Notes under the pieces: model-generated
What the model saw: the letters and a program-made list of their open reading frames with translations, nothing else
What the model was told of the DNA's origin: nothing
Database searches by the model: none
Program-made: the position numbers and the translations under genes
Source: Reyranella sp.
GTDB taxonomy: Bacteria > Pseudomonadota > Alphaproteobacteria > Reyranellales > Reyranellaceae
Reading direction: 5' to 3'
Assembly: GCA_022844015.1 (NCBI GenBank)
Contig: JALHMO010000013.1
Span: forward strand, 1-59,840
Length of the DNA stretch: 59,840 nucleotides
Shown here: piece by piece, positions 15,027-23,934 of the stretch
Numbering within the stretch: position 1 is the stretch's first letter
How the letters are laid out: the number at the start of each line of letters is the position of its first letter

Positions 15027-16523
15027 CTAATTCCTTGCCTGGAAATGGAACTCGGCGCCGGAGCGGATGCCGGTCGGCCAGCGCGCCGTGATCGTCTTGA
15101 GCTTGGTGTAGAAGCGCACGCCCTCCATGCCGTAGATGCCGTGGTCGCCGAAGATCGAGGCCTTCCAACCGCCGAAGCTGTGATAGGCGACCGGCACCGG
15201 GATCGGCACGTTGATGCCGACCATGCCGATCTTGACGCCGTTGGCGAAGGCGCGGGCGGCATCGCCGTCGCGCGTGAAGATCGCCGTGCCGTTGCCGTAG
15301 GCGTGGTCGTTCACCAGGCCGACCGCCTCGTCGAAGCTCTTGGAGCGCACCACCGACAGCACCGGCCCGAAGATCTCGTCCTTGTAGATCTTCATGTCGG
15401 GCGTGACGTTGTCGAACAGGCAGCCGCCCATGAAGTTGCCGTTCTCGTAGCCCTGCAGCTTGAGGCTGCGGCCGTCGACCACCAGCCTGGCGCCTTCCTT
15501 CACGCCGAGGTCGACGTAGCCCATCACCTTGTCGCGATGCTGGCGGGTCACCAGCGGGCCCATCTCCGACGCCGGGTCGATGCCCGGCCCGACCTTGAGC
15601 GCCGACACGCGCGGCGCCAGCTTGTCGATCAGCCGGTCGGCGACATCGCCCACCGCGACAGCGACCGAGATCGCCATGCAGCGCTCGCCGGCCGCGCCGT
15701 AGCCGGCGCCGATCAGCGCGTCGGTCGCCTGGTCGAGGTCGGCGTCGGGCATGATCACCATGTGGTTCTTGGCGCCGCACAGCGCCTGGACGCGTTTGTT
15801 GCGCTGCGTGCCCTGGTGGTACACGTACTCGCCGATCGCGGTCGAGCCGACGAACGAGATCGCCGGCACGTCGGGGTGCTGGAGCAGCGCGTCGACGGCC
15901 ACCTTGTCGCCGTTCAGCACCTGGAAGATGCCGGCCGGTGCGCCCGCCTCGGCGAACAGCTCGGCCAGCAGCATCGGCGCGCTCGGATCCTTCTCCGACG
16001 GCTTCAGGATGAAGGCGTTGCCGCAGGCCACCGCCATGGCGCCCATCCAGCACGGGATCATGATTGGGAAGTTGAACGGCGTGATGCCGGCCACCACGCC
16101 GACCGGCTGGCGAATCGACCAGCTGTCCATCTCGGTGGCGACCTGCTCGGTGAAGTCGCCGCGCATGTGATGGGCGATGCCGCAGGAGAACTCCACCACC
16201 TCGAGCCCGCGCCCGACCTCGCCCTTGGCGTCGTCGACGGTCTTGCCGTGCTCGAGGGTCATCAGACGGGCGAGATCGTCGGCACGCTTCTCGACCAGGC
16301 TCTTGAGGTTGAACATGACGCGCTGGCGGCGCAGCGGCGGCGTCGCCGCCCACGCGAGCTGCGCCTTCTTCGCCAGCTGAACGGCGGCATCGACCTCGCC
16401 GGTGGAGGCGAAGGCGACCCGCGCCGTCACCTCGCCGGTCGCCGGATTGGTGACCTCGCCGGTGCGGCCGCTGGTGCCCGCCACGCGCTTGTTCTCGATG
16501 AAGTGCCCGATCTCGGCGACCAT
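15027..16523 (-). CDS. mmsA: Methylmalonate-semialdehyde dehydrogenase (CoA-acylating)
   Basis: 498-aa aldehyde dehydrogenase of the MmsA type, which converts (methyl)malonate semialdehyde plus CoA to propionyl-CoA or acetyl-CoA in valine, inositol and beta-alanine breakdown. Diagnostic sequences are VVAGITPFNFPIMIPCWMG, FVGSTAIGEYVY, the nucleophile Cys in GAAGERCMA (the canonical E268 position lacks the usual Glu, as in MmsA) and the SFGGWKASIFGDHGIYG C-terminal motif. ATG 16523 has TGGAGGATGG upstream; the GTG 15 bases earlier is less likely. The adjoining amidohydrolase suggests a wider acid-degradation operon. Confidence 0.9.
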   Translation of the reverse strand: MVAEIGHFIENKRVAGTSGRTGEVTNPATGEVTARVAFASTGEVDAAVQLAKKAQLAWAATPPLRRQRVMFNLKSLVEKRADDLARLMTLEHGKTVDDAKGEVGRGLEVVEFSCGIAHHMRGDFTEQVATEMDSWSIRQPVGVVAGITPFNFPIMIPCWMGAMAVACGNAFILKPSEKDPSAPMLLAELFAEAGAPAGIFQVLNGDKVAVDALLQHPDVPAISFVGSTAIGEYVYHQGTQRNKRVQALCGAKNHMVIMPDADLDQATDALIGAGYGAAGERCMAISVAVAVGDVADRLIDKLAPRVSALKVGPGIDPASEMGPLVTRQHRDKVMGYVDLGVKEGARLVVDGRSLKLQGYENGNFMGGCLFDNVTPDMKIYKDEIFGPVLSVVRSKSFDEAVGLVNDHAYGNGTAIFTRDGDAARAFANGVKIGMVGINVPIPVPVAYHSFGGWKASIFGDHGIYGMEGVRFYTKLKTITARWPTGIRSGAEFHFQARN

Positions 16524-16589
16524 GATTCCATCCTCCACTGGAGCTGGTCGCGTTCTAGCAGGCTGGCTGGGCGGAGGCGACCCCGCGCG

Positions 16590-16727
16590 TCACTCGAGCA
16601 GGGGTGCAGCCCGGTCGAGACCAGCCTGGGCGCACGCCTCGTCCCTGTCGCCGCCGGGACCGCCCGAGACCGCGACCGCGCCGAGCGCGTCGCCATCGGC
16701 GCACCTTGTCGAGACGAGAATGGTCAT
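16590..16727 (-). pseudogene. C-terminal remnant of a GlcG/HbpS (DUF336)-like protein
   Basis: 45-residue frame, MTILVSTRC... then DALGAVAVSGGPGGDRDEAC and AQAGLD. The segment GAVAVSGG..DEACAQAGLD is the typical C-terminal signature of the GlcG/HbpS heme-binding family, normally about 130-150 residues long. No upstream portion exists: the preceding bases are the antisense of the serine hydrolase gene. I read it as a decayed fragment. An ATG with AAAGG upstream means a short peptide cannot be excluded. Confidence 0.5.
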
Positions 16728-16782
16728 GTCACCCTTTGCTATCAGGCTCCGGCAGCGGCGCCAATGACGAGAGAAGCGAACC

Positions 16783-17886
16783 ATGCGAGCGCCGCCGATC
16801 GACTGCCGGCTTATCGTCGCGCTTGTCGCGATCATCCTGCTCGTCCCGGCACCGGCGGGGGCGCAGCGCGTGCCTCGAACGCCCGATGCCGTCGAGCAGG
16901 CCTGGCGAGGCTGGATGAGCAAATCCGACAAGAGGTCGGGTGGCCTGGTCGTCCTGCAGGGTGGTCGGGTGGTGCGCGAAGCCACCGTCGGTGTCGTCGG
17001 GCCGGGAGCAGCGGTGCCGCTTGCCAGCCTGTCCAAGGCGATCACCGGCGTATGCGTCGCCAGGCTGATCGAGCGCGGGCGACTCACCTTCGAGTCGCCG
17101 GTATCGCAGGCCTTGGCGCGCACGTTGGGCCAACTCGGCCGGCCGGCCGATCCGCGCCTGCTCGCGGTGACGGTCAGTCAGCTGCTGGCCCATCGTGCCG
17201 GGTTCGACGGCAGGCAGGACGAGGTGAATGCACCGCTGGGCGGCTACCTGCGCAGCCACTCGGCGCGGCGCACCGCGTTCGGCACCCAGCTCGGGTGGCT
17301 GCTGCGCGAGCCTCTGACCTACCAGCCGGGCACGCACTACGCCTACTCGAATGCCGCCTACCTGGTGCTGGGCGCGATCATCGTGGAGGCGAGCGGGCGG
17401 GACTACGAGAGCTACTGCCGCGAGGCGGTCCTGCTGCCGCTCGGCGCAAGACAGGCCGGGCTCGATCCGCAGTGGCGCATCCTGTCGAGCTATGGCGGCT
17501 GGCGCATGCCGCTCGCCGACTACGGTCGCTTCTACCAGGCTTTCGCTCCAGGCAATCCGGCGATCGGTCCCGCCGAGCGCGCCTGGATGATGTCGCCGGA
17601 CGGCAAGCAGACCGGCGGCGGAACCCACTACGGGCTCGGCACCTTCGTACGCCCGACGGCCGTCGGTGGCGGCCGGTTCTGGCACTGGGGCGCCTGGACC
17701 TACACCCTGGCGGGCGCGGCGGATGGCCCGCTGAAGGCGTCGTACTCGACCTACGCGGTGCGCATGGGACCGCTCGACGTCGACATGGTGATGTACGAGC
17801 AGCCGGCCCTCGGCAAGGGGCCGGTGCACGGCGAGGTCGATCGGACGCTGGGCGATGCGGCGCGGTCGGTCACCGACTGGCGGTAA
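16783..17886 (+). CDS. Serine hydrolase, class C beta-lactamase family (S12-like)
   Basis: 367-aa exported hydrolase. Signal peptide over about residues 9-27 (IVALVAIILLVPAPAGA). Catalytic motifs: SxxK as S82-L-S-K85, YxN as Y188-S-N190, and an HxG in place of KTG as H301-W-G303. The fold is that of penicillin-binding proteins, AmpC and EstB esterases. The large family includes many non-lactamase esterases and peptidases, so antibiotic resistance should not be assumed. It stands alone on the plus strand between two minus-strand genes. Confidence 0.85.
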   Translation: MRAPPIDCRLIVALVAIILLVPAPAGAQRVPRTPDAVEQAWRGWMSKSDKRSGGLVVLQGGRVVREATVGVVGPGAAVPLASLSKAITGVCVARLIERGRLTFESPVSQALARTLGQLGRPADPRLLAVTVSQLLAHRAGFDGRQDEVNAPLGGYLRSHSARRTAFGTQLGWLLREPLTYQPGTHYAYSNAAYLVLGAIIVEASGRDYESYCREAVLLPLGARQAGLDPQWRILSSYGGWRMPLADYGRFYQAFAPGNPAIGPAERAWMMSPDGKQTGGGTHYGLGTFVRPTAVGGGRFWHWGAWTYTLAGAADGPLKASYSTYAVRMGPLDVDMVMYEQPALGKGPVHGEVDRTLGDAARSVTDWR

Positions 17887-17953
17887 CCGCCACTGGCCAA
17901 GCCTGTGATCGGCACGGAGGCGGAGCGATGCCCTGTCGCTTCGCTCGCGCGCG

Positions 17954-18430
17954 TCAGTGCGGCGTGCCGTCTTTGCGCGAGTGGACGTAGCGGCCGTCGG
18001 CGCCGGCCTTGGCGTGGTTGTCGATGTCGGGATAGACAATTTCGTCGAACGGCGTGCGGTCGCCGATCACCAGCAGGACGACGTCCTCGGTCGAACGGTT
18101 GACGAAGCGGTGGGCATTGCCGCTGCCCGCCGGAAAACCGGCACACTGGCCCGATCGCAGGGTTTGCTCGCCCTCGTTGGTCTCGAGCACGACCTCGCCC
18201 GACACCACCCAGATGAACTCGTCCTGCTTGCTGTGCGCGTGCCGCGCCGACGATTGGCCACCGGGAGCGATGCGCGTCAAGTTGACGCCGAAGTTCCTCA
18301 ATCCCACGTGCTCGCCGAGCCGGCGGTTCCAGCGCCGGCTGTTCAGGGCGCGGAATTTCTCCGGGTAGCTGGTGGCGTTGCTTTCGGCGATGTTGGCCGA
18401 ATCGAAGGCAGGCAAGCGGAGTTGGGACAT
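17954..18430 (-). CDS. Cupin domain protein
   Basis: 158-aa single cupin. Metal-site motif 1 is RHAHSKQDEFIWVVSGEV (His, His, Glu), and the second His lies in GNAHRFVNRS. It ends with a DNHAKAGADGRYVHSRKDGT tail found in a family of alphaproteobacterial cupins. Likely a small sugar- or metal-binding enzyme; the substrate is unknown. MSQLRLP at 18430 is chosen because the longer frame begins with an arginine-rich run. A 12-bp perfect palindrome lies just upstream of the start. Confidence 0.8.
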   Translation of the reverse strand: MSQLRLPAFDSANIAESNATSYPEKFRALNSRRWNRRLGEHVGLRNFGVNLTRIAPGGQSSARHAHSKQDEFIWVVSGEVVLETNEGEQTLRSGQCAGFPAGSGNAHRFVNRSTEDVVLLVIGDRTPFDEIVYPDIDNHAKAGADGRYVHSRKDGTPH

Positions 18431-18435
18431 GGACC

Positions 18436-18447
18436 GACGGTACCGTC
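18436..18447. promoter_or_regulatory. Perfect 12-bp palindrome in the cupin leader
   Basis: GACGGTACCGTC, 5 bases upstream of the cupin ATG. The position fits an operator or a start-site occluding site, but nothing else supports it. Confidence 0.25.
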
Positions 18448-18625
18448 TCCGCCGCCTGCGCACGAGCAAGCCGAGTTCATGCGGCCACGACTTCTTTTGG
18501 GCTTAGGCCCGACCCGGAGCGGTCGTCCGAGCACTTCAAGAGCGTGGCTTCGAGCCTCCAGCTGTCCAGTGACCAATCCCGAGAAAATGCGCCAACAAGA
18601 TCGTGCATGACCCGGCGAGTGCGGA

Positions 18626-20008
18626 TTATCTTGGCGTTGGATATCGGGGCCCCTTCAAACCGGCGCCGATCATGGCGACGACTGTCAGTGTCAGGAGTAC
18701 ATCGGCAGCGAGAGCAAGATGGATGCCGGCCAGCAGGTCGGCCTGGAGGAGCATCACGGCACCGAGGAGTGGGATGCCGACAGTAACTGCGACCCGTTGA
18801 CTCGTGGTCACGAGGCCGGTTGCGAGGCCCGCATCTTCATCGGCGACGTCTGAGGTGGCGATGACCGTCGCGGCGACAACGGCCGCGATGTGACCCAAGA
18901 AGCCCACGAAGAGAGCCGGCACCAGCAGCCACAGCCAGGTCTGCTCGGTGCCGAGCAGGATCAGGGGCGCGGTGAGGCAACCTTGAACCAGCAATGCCGC
19001 CAGGAGCACTGGTCGGGCGCCCCGGCGGGCGATGATTCGGCCGGCGACGACGCCGGCGGCCACGGAGGCGAGGCCGGGGACACCGAAAACCAAGCCAGTC
19101 GTCAGCGGCCCGAAGTGCAGCACATCCTGGAGATACAGCGTCATCAGGAAGACGAGGCCCGCTTCCATCGAAAAGATGGTCAACGCCGCGAGGTTGCCCC
19201 ACCGCACCGATGGCCGCGCAAGGATCCCGATTGCGACCAATGGCGCCACCGCGCGGCGCTCGATCCAGAAGAACAACGCCAGCAGGACCAGTCCCGCGAT
19301 CAATGCGGGTAGGAACCACTCAACAATGCCGAACACGAGGGCTAGGAGGCCCAATGTCACAGAAATTGCACCTGGAAGGTCGAGCCGGACGCTCTCCAGC
19401 GAACGGCCGGCGGGAATGACGAAGGGGGTGAGAACGAGGATCGCGAGAGCGAAGGGCACGTTGATGAGGAAAGCCCATCGCCAGCTGAGCATGTCGACGA
19501 GCAACCCGCCGGCGAGCGCTCCAACCGTGAACCCGCCCGAGAGCAGCGTGCCGTTCAGACCCAACACCCGGGCGCGCTGCCTGTCGTCGGTGAAGGCCGT
19601 AATAAGCAGCGCCAGCGCCGCGGGCGCCGTTATCGCGGTGGCAATCCCCTGGAAAGCGCGTGCCCCAAGGAGAAGAAGCGGCCCGGTCGCAATGCCACCC
19701 GCTAGCGAGGCCAGCGCAAGGAGCGCGAGGCCTCCAACAAACAGCCGACGTCGGCCGTAGATGTCGCCCAGCCGACCAAACAGGAGAGACAGTCCGGCGG
19801 CCGGAAGCGCGAAAGCCGTAGCGACCCAAGGATAGTCGGCGAGGTCGAGGCCGACGTCGCGACCGACCTCGGGCAATGCGATATTGAGAATGGAGAAGTC
19901 GACCGAGAGCATGAAATTGGTGCCGAGAAGAAGCACCGCGATCAGCCGTTGCCGAGCGGTCATTGCGACCGATGCTTTTGCGTGCGCCGCGATGGATTCT
20001 GTCGCCAT
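18626..20008 (-). CDS. MFS drug-efflux transporter (DHA2/14-TMS type)
   Basis: 460-aa major facilitator protein. The first segment carries LGTNFMLSVDFSILNIALPE, the D-containing motif of DHA2 pumps, then ADYPWVATAFALP and motif A GRLGDIYGRRRLF. Motif C-like glycines lie in GGFTVGALAGGLLVDMLSWR. About 13-14 hydrophobic segments. Likely a proton antiporter exporting toxic compounds. ATG 20008 (MATESIAA) is preferred for AAGGA upstream; ATGs at 20038 and 20044 lack one. Divergent from a TetR gene with palindromic operators, the standard pump-repressor arrangement. Confidence 0.9.
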   Translation of the reverse strand: MATESIAAHAKASVAMTARQRLIAVLLLGTNFMLSVDFSILNIALPEVGRDVGLDLADYPWVATAFALPAAGLSLLFGRLGDIYGRRRLFVGGLALLALASLAGGIATGPLLLLGARAFQGIATAITAPAALALLITAFTDDRQRARVLGLNGTLLSGGFTVGALAGGLLVDMLSWRWAFLINVPFALAILVLTPFVIPAGRSLESVRLDLPGAISVTLGLLALVFGIVEWFLPALIAGLVLLALFFWIERRAVAPLVAIGILARPSVRWGNLAALTIFSMEAGLVFLMTLYLQDVLHFGPLTTGLVFGVPGLASVAAGVVAGRIIARRGARPVLLAALLVQGCLTAPLILLGTEQTWLWLLVPALFVGFLGHIAAVVAATVIATSDVADEDAGLATGLVTTSQRVAVTVGIPLLGAVMLLQADLLAGIHLALAADVLLTLTVVAMIGAGLKGPRYPTPR

Positions 20009-20191
20009 CACTGGAAATCCTTGAAATTCATGTGCCATCGCCATGAGTGGACACGCGTTCAAGCCAGTGCCCCGGCCAATTGCTCGAAGACCGAAGCCGA
20101 TCGTCGTTGCGCTGGAACAGCGCCACGTCCGTCATGGATCCGCTCCTTCACCCCCTTGTCGCCGCTTCTGGCGTCGCTTGGTCCTGTGCTA

Positions 20192-20235
20192 AAGCGTAGG
20201 GGAGCTACGCTTAAATATACGTAGGGATCCTACGT
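20192..20235. promoter_or_regulatory. Two TetR-type operators
   Basis: Two related palindromes. The first is AAGCGTAG-GGGAG-CTACGCTT at 20192-20212, and the second is ACGTAGG-GAT-CCTACGT at 20219-20235. Both contain CGTAGG and CTACG arms and their centres are 25 bases apart. They lie in the pump/tetR spacer, next to AT-rich TTAAATATAC that could be a -10 region. The TetR product probably binds both and represses both genes. Confidence 0.75.
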
Positions 20236-20258
20236 TTATCAAGGGGGAGCTATTCGGC

Positions 20259-20870
20259 GTGCAGCAAAAGTCCATCCCAAAGCCAACCCGGCGGCCTCGC
20301 GCCGATGGCGAGCGCAACCGGGCACGCTTGGTTGCCGCAGCCAAAGGCGCCTTTGCCAGAGATGGCGCGGCTGTCAGCCTGGAGCAGATTGCACGCGACG
20401 CTGACGTCAGCATCGCCACGCTGTATCGCCACTTTCCGACGCGCGATGAGCTGATCTCGGAAGTGTACCAGCAGGAGGTCACGACGCTGATCGAAGCGGC
20501 CAATCAGCTGATCAGTAGGCGAGAACCGTCGGCTGCGCTTCGCGAGTGGCTGATGTTGTTCGTCGACTTTCTCGACACCAAGCACGGTATGGCGGAGGCG
20601 ATGGATACGCTCATCGGCGGACCTGAACCCCTCTACAGCAAGACCCCGCACCGCCTCGACGTTCCGGTCAAGGCGCTGGTCGCCGGTGGGGTTGAGGCTG
20701 GTGTCTTTCGAGACGACATCGAGCCGCACGATCTGCTGCGCGCGCTCGCTGGCGTGGCACACGTCAGGCCGAGCAAGAGCTGGAAGCGGTCAGCAGGTCG
20801 GATGGTCGACCTTCTCCTCAGTGGCTTGCAGGCCAAGCCCAAGGTCAAAGCGGTGGCACAACGCGCTTGA
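20259..20870 (+). CDS. TetR-family repressor
   Basis: 203-aa regulator. The N-terminal HTH is RLVAAAKGAFARDGAAVSLE followed by QIARDADVSIATLYRHFPTR, a classical TetR domain. The C-terminal half is the ligand-binding helical domain (DDIEPHDLLRALAGVAHVRP). GTG start at 20259 with AAGGGGGAGC upstream. Divergent from the MFS pump, with two palindromic operators in the shared spacer. It should release DNA on binding a substrate of the pump. Confidence 0.9.
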   Translation: MQQKSIPKPTRRPRADGERNRARLVAAAKGAFARDGAAVSLEQIARDADVSIATLYRHFPTRDELISEVYQQEVTTLIEAANQLISRREPSAALREWLMLFVDFLDTKHGMAEAMDTLIGGPEPLYSKTPHRLDVPVKALVAGGVEAGVFRDDIEPHDLLRALAGVAHVRPSKSWKRSAGRMVDLLLSGLQAKPKVKAVAQRA

Positions 20871-21132
20871 CGGAAGAGCGCGGCGTTTCATTTGCCATCG
20901 GGCGGCGAGCCACGGGGACGTCTGCCCGTCGCTCGAATTCAGGACTCTGCGCGCGCACCATGACAGAGCAAGAGTGCGATCGCGACAAGCGACGGTTCGG
21001 CCATGTCGCCCTCCGACAGCGGCCGGCCAACGGTCGAGTGCAATTGCACGAAATCGTGGACCGCAGCCGCGACGGTCGGGCCGGTTCGGCTTCCGCGCCT
21101 GCCCGCCAGCGCGGCCGAGACTCGCCGCCGCA
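20871..21132. other. Intergenic stretch, no gene recognised
   Basis: The tail-to-tail spacer after tetR shows only short frames of arginine-rich or mixed composition. None has a ribosome site or a recognisable domain. It ends in the strong hairpin at 21133-21186. Confidence 0.5.
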
Positions 21133-21186
21133 CCTAGCCTGGATTTCCACGGAGCCGGATCCGCCTCCGTGGAAATCCAGCCTAGG
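21133..21186 (-). terminator. 22-bp hairpin over the amidohydrolase stop codon
   Basis: Arms 21133-21154 and 21165-21186 pair over 22 bases with one mismatch (CTGGATTTCCACGGAG with CTCCGTGGAAATCCAG) around a 10-base loop. The stop codon of the minus-strand amidohydrolase lies in the right arm. There is no T-tract, so it is either a transcript-end stabiliser or a repeat. Confidence 0.55.
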
Positions 21187-22867
21187 CGGCGAAGCGGCGG
21201 ATCACCTCGCCCGGGCGCGAGCTGGGATCGGCGCAGAAGCCCTTCTCGTCGGTAACGTGGGCACCGTTGATCCAGACGCCGTGCAGGCCGACCGCCGAGG
21301 TCGTGAGCCGCGCCGCGCCGGCCGGCAGGTCGTGGACGCGCCGCTTGGGGCCGCGCGCCACCGTCGCCGGATCGAACAGCATCAGGTCGGCGGCCTTGCC
21401 CTCGGCGAGGGTGCCGCGGTCGGCGATGCCGAACAGGCTGGCCGGCTGTCCGGTCAGGCGGTGCACGGCCTGGGCGAGATCGAGGACGCCGAGATCGCGG
21501 CTCCAGTGGCCCATCAGGTGCAGGCCGAATCCGGCGTCGCAGAAGAAGGTAAGATGCGCGCCGGCGTCCGACAGCGAGATGTGCGTGTTCGGGTCGGCCA
21601 GGATCCGGCCGACCGCCTTCTCGTCGTTGTGAAGGAGCTGAGCCACGAACATCGTGTCGAGATTTTCCGACAGCGCGAAGTCGAGGATGAAATCGAGCGG
21701 ATCCTTGCCCGCCTTGTTGGCGAGCGCCGCCAGGGTCGCGCCTTCCAGCGCGCGGTTCTGTTCCTTCGCCGTCTCGACGACGAACAGCTTGTCCCATTCG
21801 CTGTTGAACACCAGGCGGCCGCGCGAGGCGGCGAGCTCCCGGCGCACGGCATCGCGCCATGCCGGATCGCGGTAGACCTTCACCAGGTCGTCGAAGCCGT
21901 GCGCCGCCATTGCCGGCTTCCACGCCGTCATGCTTTCGAACAGGTACGGGCTCTTGAAGGTGAAATCCATGCTGAGCGGGCAGCACGAGGTCTGGGCGAC
22001 CAGCTGATGACCGCGAGAGCGCGCCTGGTTCACCTGGTCGAGGGTGGTGAAGGCGGCGGTGGGATTGGTGTTGGAATGGAACACGGCCGCGATCACCACC
22101 GGGCGGCGGGCCTCGACGGCCAGCTCCTCGAGATAGGGGATCGACGTCTTGCTGCCCTTGGTCAGCATGTAGACGCCGCGGCCGCTGTCGCCCATCGCCT
22201 TCACCAGGGCGCGCAGCTCGCGGTCGTCGGCGAGGCGCGACGGCATGGGCGTACCGCCCTCGCCGTTGTGCGCCTCGGCGGTCGAGGAGGCGAAGCCGAC
22301 GGCGCCGGCCGCCATCGCCTCGCGTACCTGCGTCACCATGCGGGCGATCTCGTCGTCGGTTGCGGCGCGCTCGGTCGCGTCCTCGCCCATGACGAAGGTG
22401 CGGATGGCGGAATGTCCGGAGAAGCAGGCGACGTTGGGACCGACGCCGCGGCGCTCGAGCATGTCGAGATATTGCGGGAAGCTCTCGAACTCCCAGTGGA
22501 TGCCAGCGCGCAGGGCGTCGAGCGACATGCCCTCGACATGGGTCAGGTGGCGCATGGTGAGGTCGCGGTCGGCCGGCTTGCAGGGCGCGATGGTGAAGCC
22601 GCAATTGCCGAGCACCGCCGTGGTGACGCCGAGCGCCGGCGAGGGATCGATGAAGGGGTCCCAGGTGATCTGGGCGTCGTAATGGGTGTGGCCATCGATG
22701 ATGCCGGGCGCCAGGGCGAGGCCGTCGGCCTTCACTGTCTCCTTCGTGGCGCCGAGCCTGCCGCCGACGGCGGCAATCCGGCCTCCTGTCACGCCGAGAT
22801 CACCATGCACCGGGGCAGCTCCCGTGCCGTCGAAGATCTGTGCGTCCTTGATGACCAGATCGAACAT
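21182..22867 (-). CDS. N-acyl-D-amino-acid deacylase-like amidohydrolase (amidohydrolase-3)
   Basis: 561-aa metal-dependent hydrolase. Metal ligands are H60 and H62 in PGIIDGHTHYDAQ. GNCGFTIAP supplies the conserved Cys region, and SDAGAHLTFFCDAG lies near residue 440. A C-terminal composite-barrel strand reads LAEGKAADLMLFDP. The family includes D-aminoacylase and dihydropyrimidinase-like enzymes. ATG 22867 (MFDLVIKDAQ) follows AGGAGG; the extra 8 residues of the longer frame are unlikely. Divergent from the nucleotidyltransferase. Confidence 0.87.
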   Translation of the reverse strand: MFDLVIKDAQIFDGTGAAPVHGDLGVTGGRIAAVGGRLGATKETVKADGLALAPGIIDGHTHYDAQITWDPFIDPSPALGVTTAVLGNCGFTIAPCKPADRDLTMRHLTHVEGMSLDALRAGIHWEFESFPQYLDMLERRGVGPNVACFSGHSAIRTFVMGEDATERAATDDEIARMVTQVREAMAAGAVGFASSTAEAHNGEGGTPMPSRLADDRELRALVKAMGDSGRGVYMLTKGSKTSIPYLEELAVEARRPVVIAAVFHSNTNPTAAFTTLDQVNQARSRGHQLVAQTSCCPLSMDFTFKSPYLFESMTAWKPAMAAHGFDDLVKVYRDPAWRDAVRRELAASRGRLVFNSEWDKLFVVETAKEQNRALEGATLAALANKAGKDPLDFILDFALSENLDTMFVAQLLHNDEKAVGRILADPNTHISLSDAGAHLTFFCDAGFGLHLMGHWSRDLGVLDLAQAVHRLTGQPASLFGIADRGTLAEGKAADLMLFDPATVARGPKRRVHDLPAGAARLTTSAVGLHGVWINGAHVTDEKGFCADPSSRPGEVIRRFAA

Positions 22868-22942
22868 GTGCCCTGTCCTCCTGGCGGCCATGTTGGCGGG
22901 GACGGCCGGCGATTTCCAGTCGGGTGACCGGTAGACTGGGCC

Positions 22943-23776
22943 ATGATCGATGCAAACGACGAAGCCCTGCTAGAGACTTTGGTCGCGGCTCTCGCGCCGG
23001 TGCCCGGTGTGGCGGCAATCGCGCTGGGCGGGTCGCGCGCCCGCGGCACCGCGACCCCGTCCTCCGACTATGACATCGGCCTCTACTATCGAGGCGACCA
23101 GCCGATCGACGTCGAGGCATTGGGCCGGGTGGCGACGCTCCTGGACGACCGCGGCGGCGAGGCCTCGGTGACGCCGCTCGGCGGCTGGGGACCATGGATC
23201 GACGGCGGCGGCTGGCTGCTGGTGCACGGCGTCCATGTCGACCTGCTCTATCGCAATCTCGATCGCGTCGCGGCGGCGATCGACGACGCCCATGACGGAA
23301 AGGTCGACCGCTACTACCAGCCCGGCCATCCGCATGCCTTCCTGCCGACGATCTACATGGGTGAGGTGGCCTGTGCCCGCCTCCTGCACGATCAGCAAGG
23401 AGAGCTGGCGCGGCTGAAGGCCCGCACGATGCCTTATCCCTGTGCGCTGGCAACGGCGCTGCGAGCGCGCTTCGAGTGGGAAGCGACGTTCTCGCTCGAG
23501 AATGCCCGCAAGAGCCTCGACCGGGCCGACGTGTCCTATCTCGCGGGGTGCGTCTTCCGGTCGGTCGCCTGCCTCTGCCAGACGCTGTTCGCGCTGAACG
23601 GCATATACCTGTTGAACGAGAAGGGCGCGGTCGGGACGGTCGATGGATTCGCGCAGCGACCGAAGGATTTCACGCGCCGCGTCGCCGGCCTCTATGCCGA
23701 CCTCGGTCGTGGTGCGCATGCTCTGGCCCTCGATCAGCTGACGGCGCTGATCGGGGAGACACGTCGACTGCAATAG
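22943..23776 (+). CDS. Nucleotidyltransferase-domain protein
   Basis: 277-aa protein with an N-terminal polymerase-beta-type nucleotidyltransferase domain. GGS is at 29-31, the catalytic pair D42 and D44 in SSDYDIG, and the third acid is D100 in HVDLLY. The C-terminal half is helical, with Cys-rich CVFRSVACLCQTL near 205, like DUF4037-type companions. Proteins of this shape include aminoglycoside adenylyltransferases and unknown adenylyl/nucleotidyl transferases. No antitoxin-like partner is adjacent, so a toxin-antitoxin role is not supported. Confidence 0.82.
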   Translation: MIDANDEALLETLVAALAPVPGVAAIALGGSRARGTATPSSDYDIGLYYRGDQPIDVEALGRVATLLDDRGGEASVTPLGGWGPWIDGGGWLLVHGVHVDLLYRNLDRVAAAIDDAHDGKVDRYYQPGHPHAFLPTIYMGEVACARLLHDQQGELARLKARTMPYPCALATALRARFEWEATFSLENARKSLDRADVSYLAGCVFRSVACLCQTLFALNGIYLLNEKGAVGTVDGFAQRPKDFTRRVAGLYADLGRGAHALALDQLTALIGETRRLQ

Positions 23777-23845
23777 CTCCCGTCTTCCTGAGCGCAACGC
23801 CAGGTGTTGTCCCGAGTCGGACGCGTGGCGTCGCAAGCGTCGTCA

Positions 23846-23910
23846 GCGAAGGACCTCATCGCCGCGGGCCACTGGAACATCCTGGAACTTCCGGCAATGA
23901 GATCCTTCGC
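23846..23910. repeat. Imperfect inverted repeat
   Basis: GCGAAGGACCTCATCGCC is mirrored by GGCAATGAGATCCTTCGC, then GCTGCGCCCAGGGTGACG. It lies between the convergent nucleotidyltransferase and EthD genes and looks like a decayed repeat of another family than the 7.3-kb one. Confidence 0.55.
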
Positions 23911-23934
23911 TGCGCCCAGGGTGACGTGGAAGAA

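Noticed and set aside
16783-17886. Antibiotic-resistance beta-lactamase
   Set aside because: The third motif is HWG rather than KTG and the family includes many esterases; no resistance context is present.
22943-23776. Toxin-antitoxin (MNT/HEPN) system
   Set aside because: The nucleotidyltransferase is long and has no small partner gene next to it.
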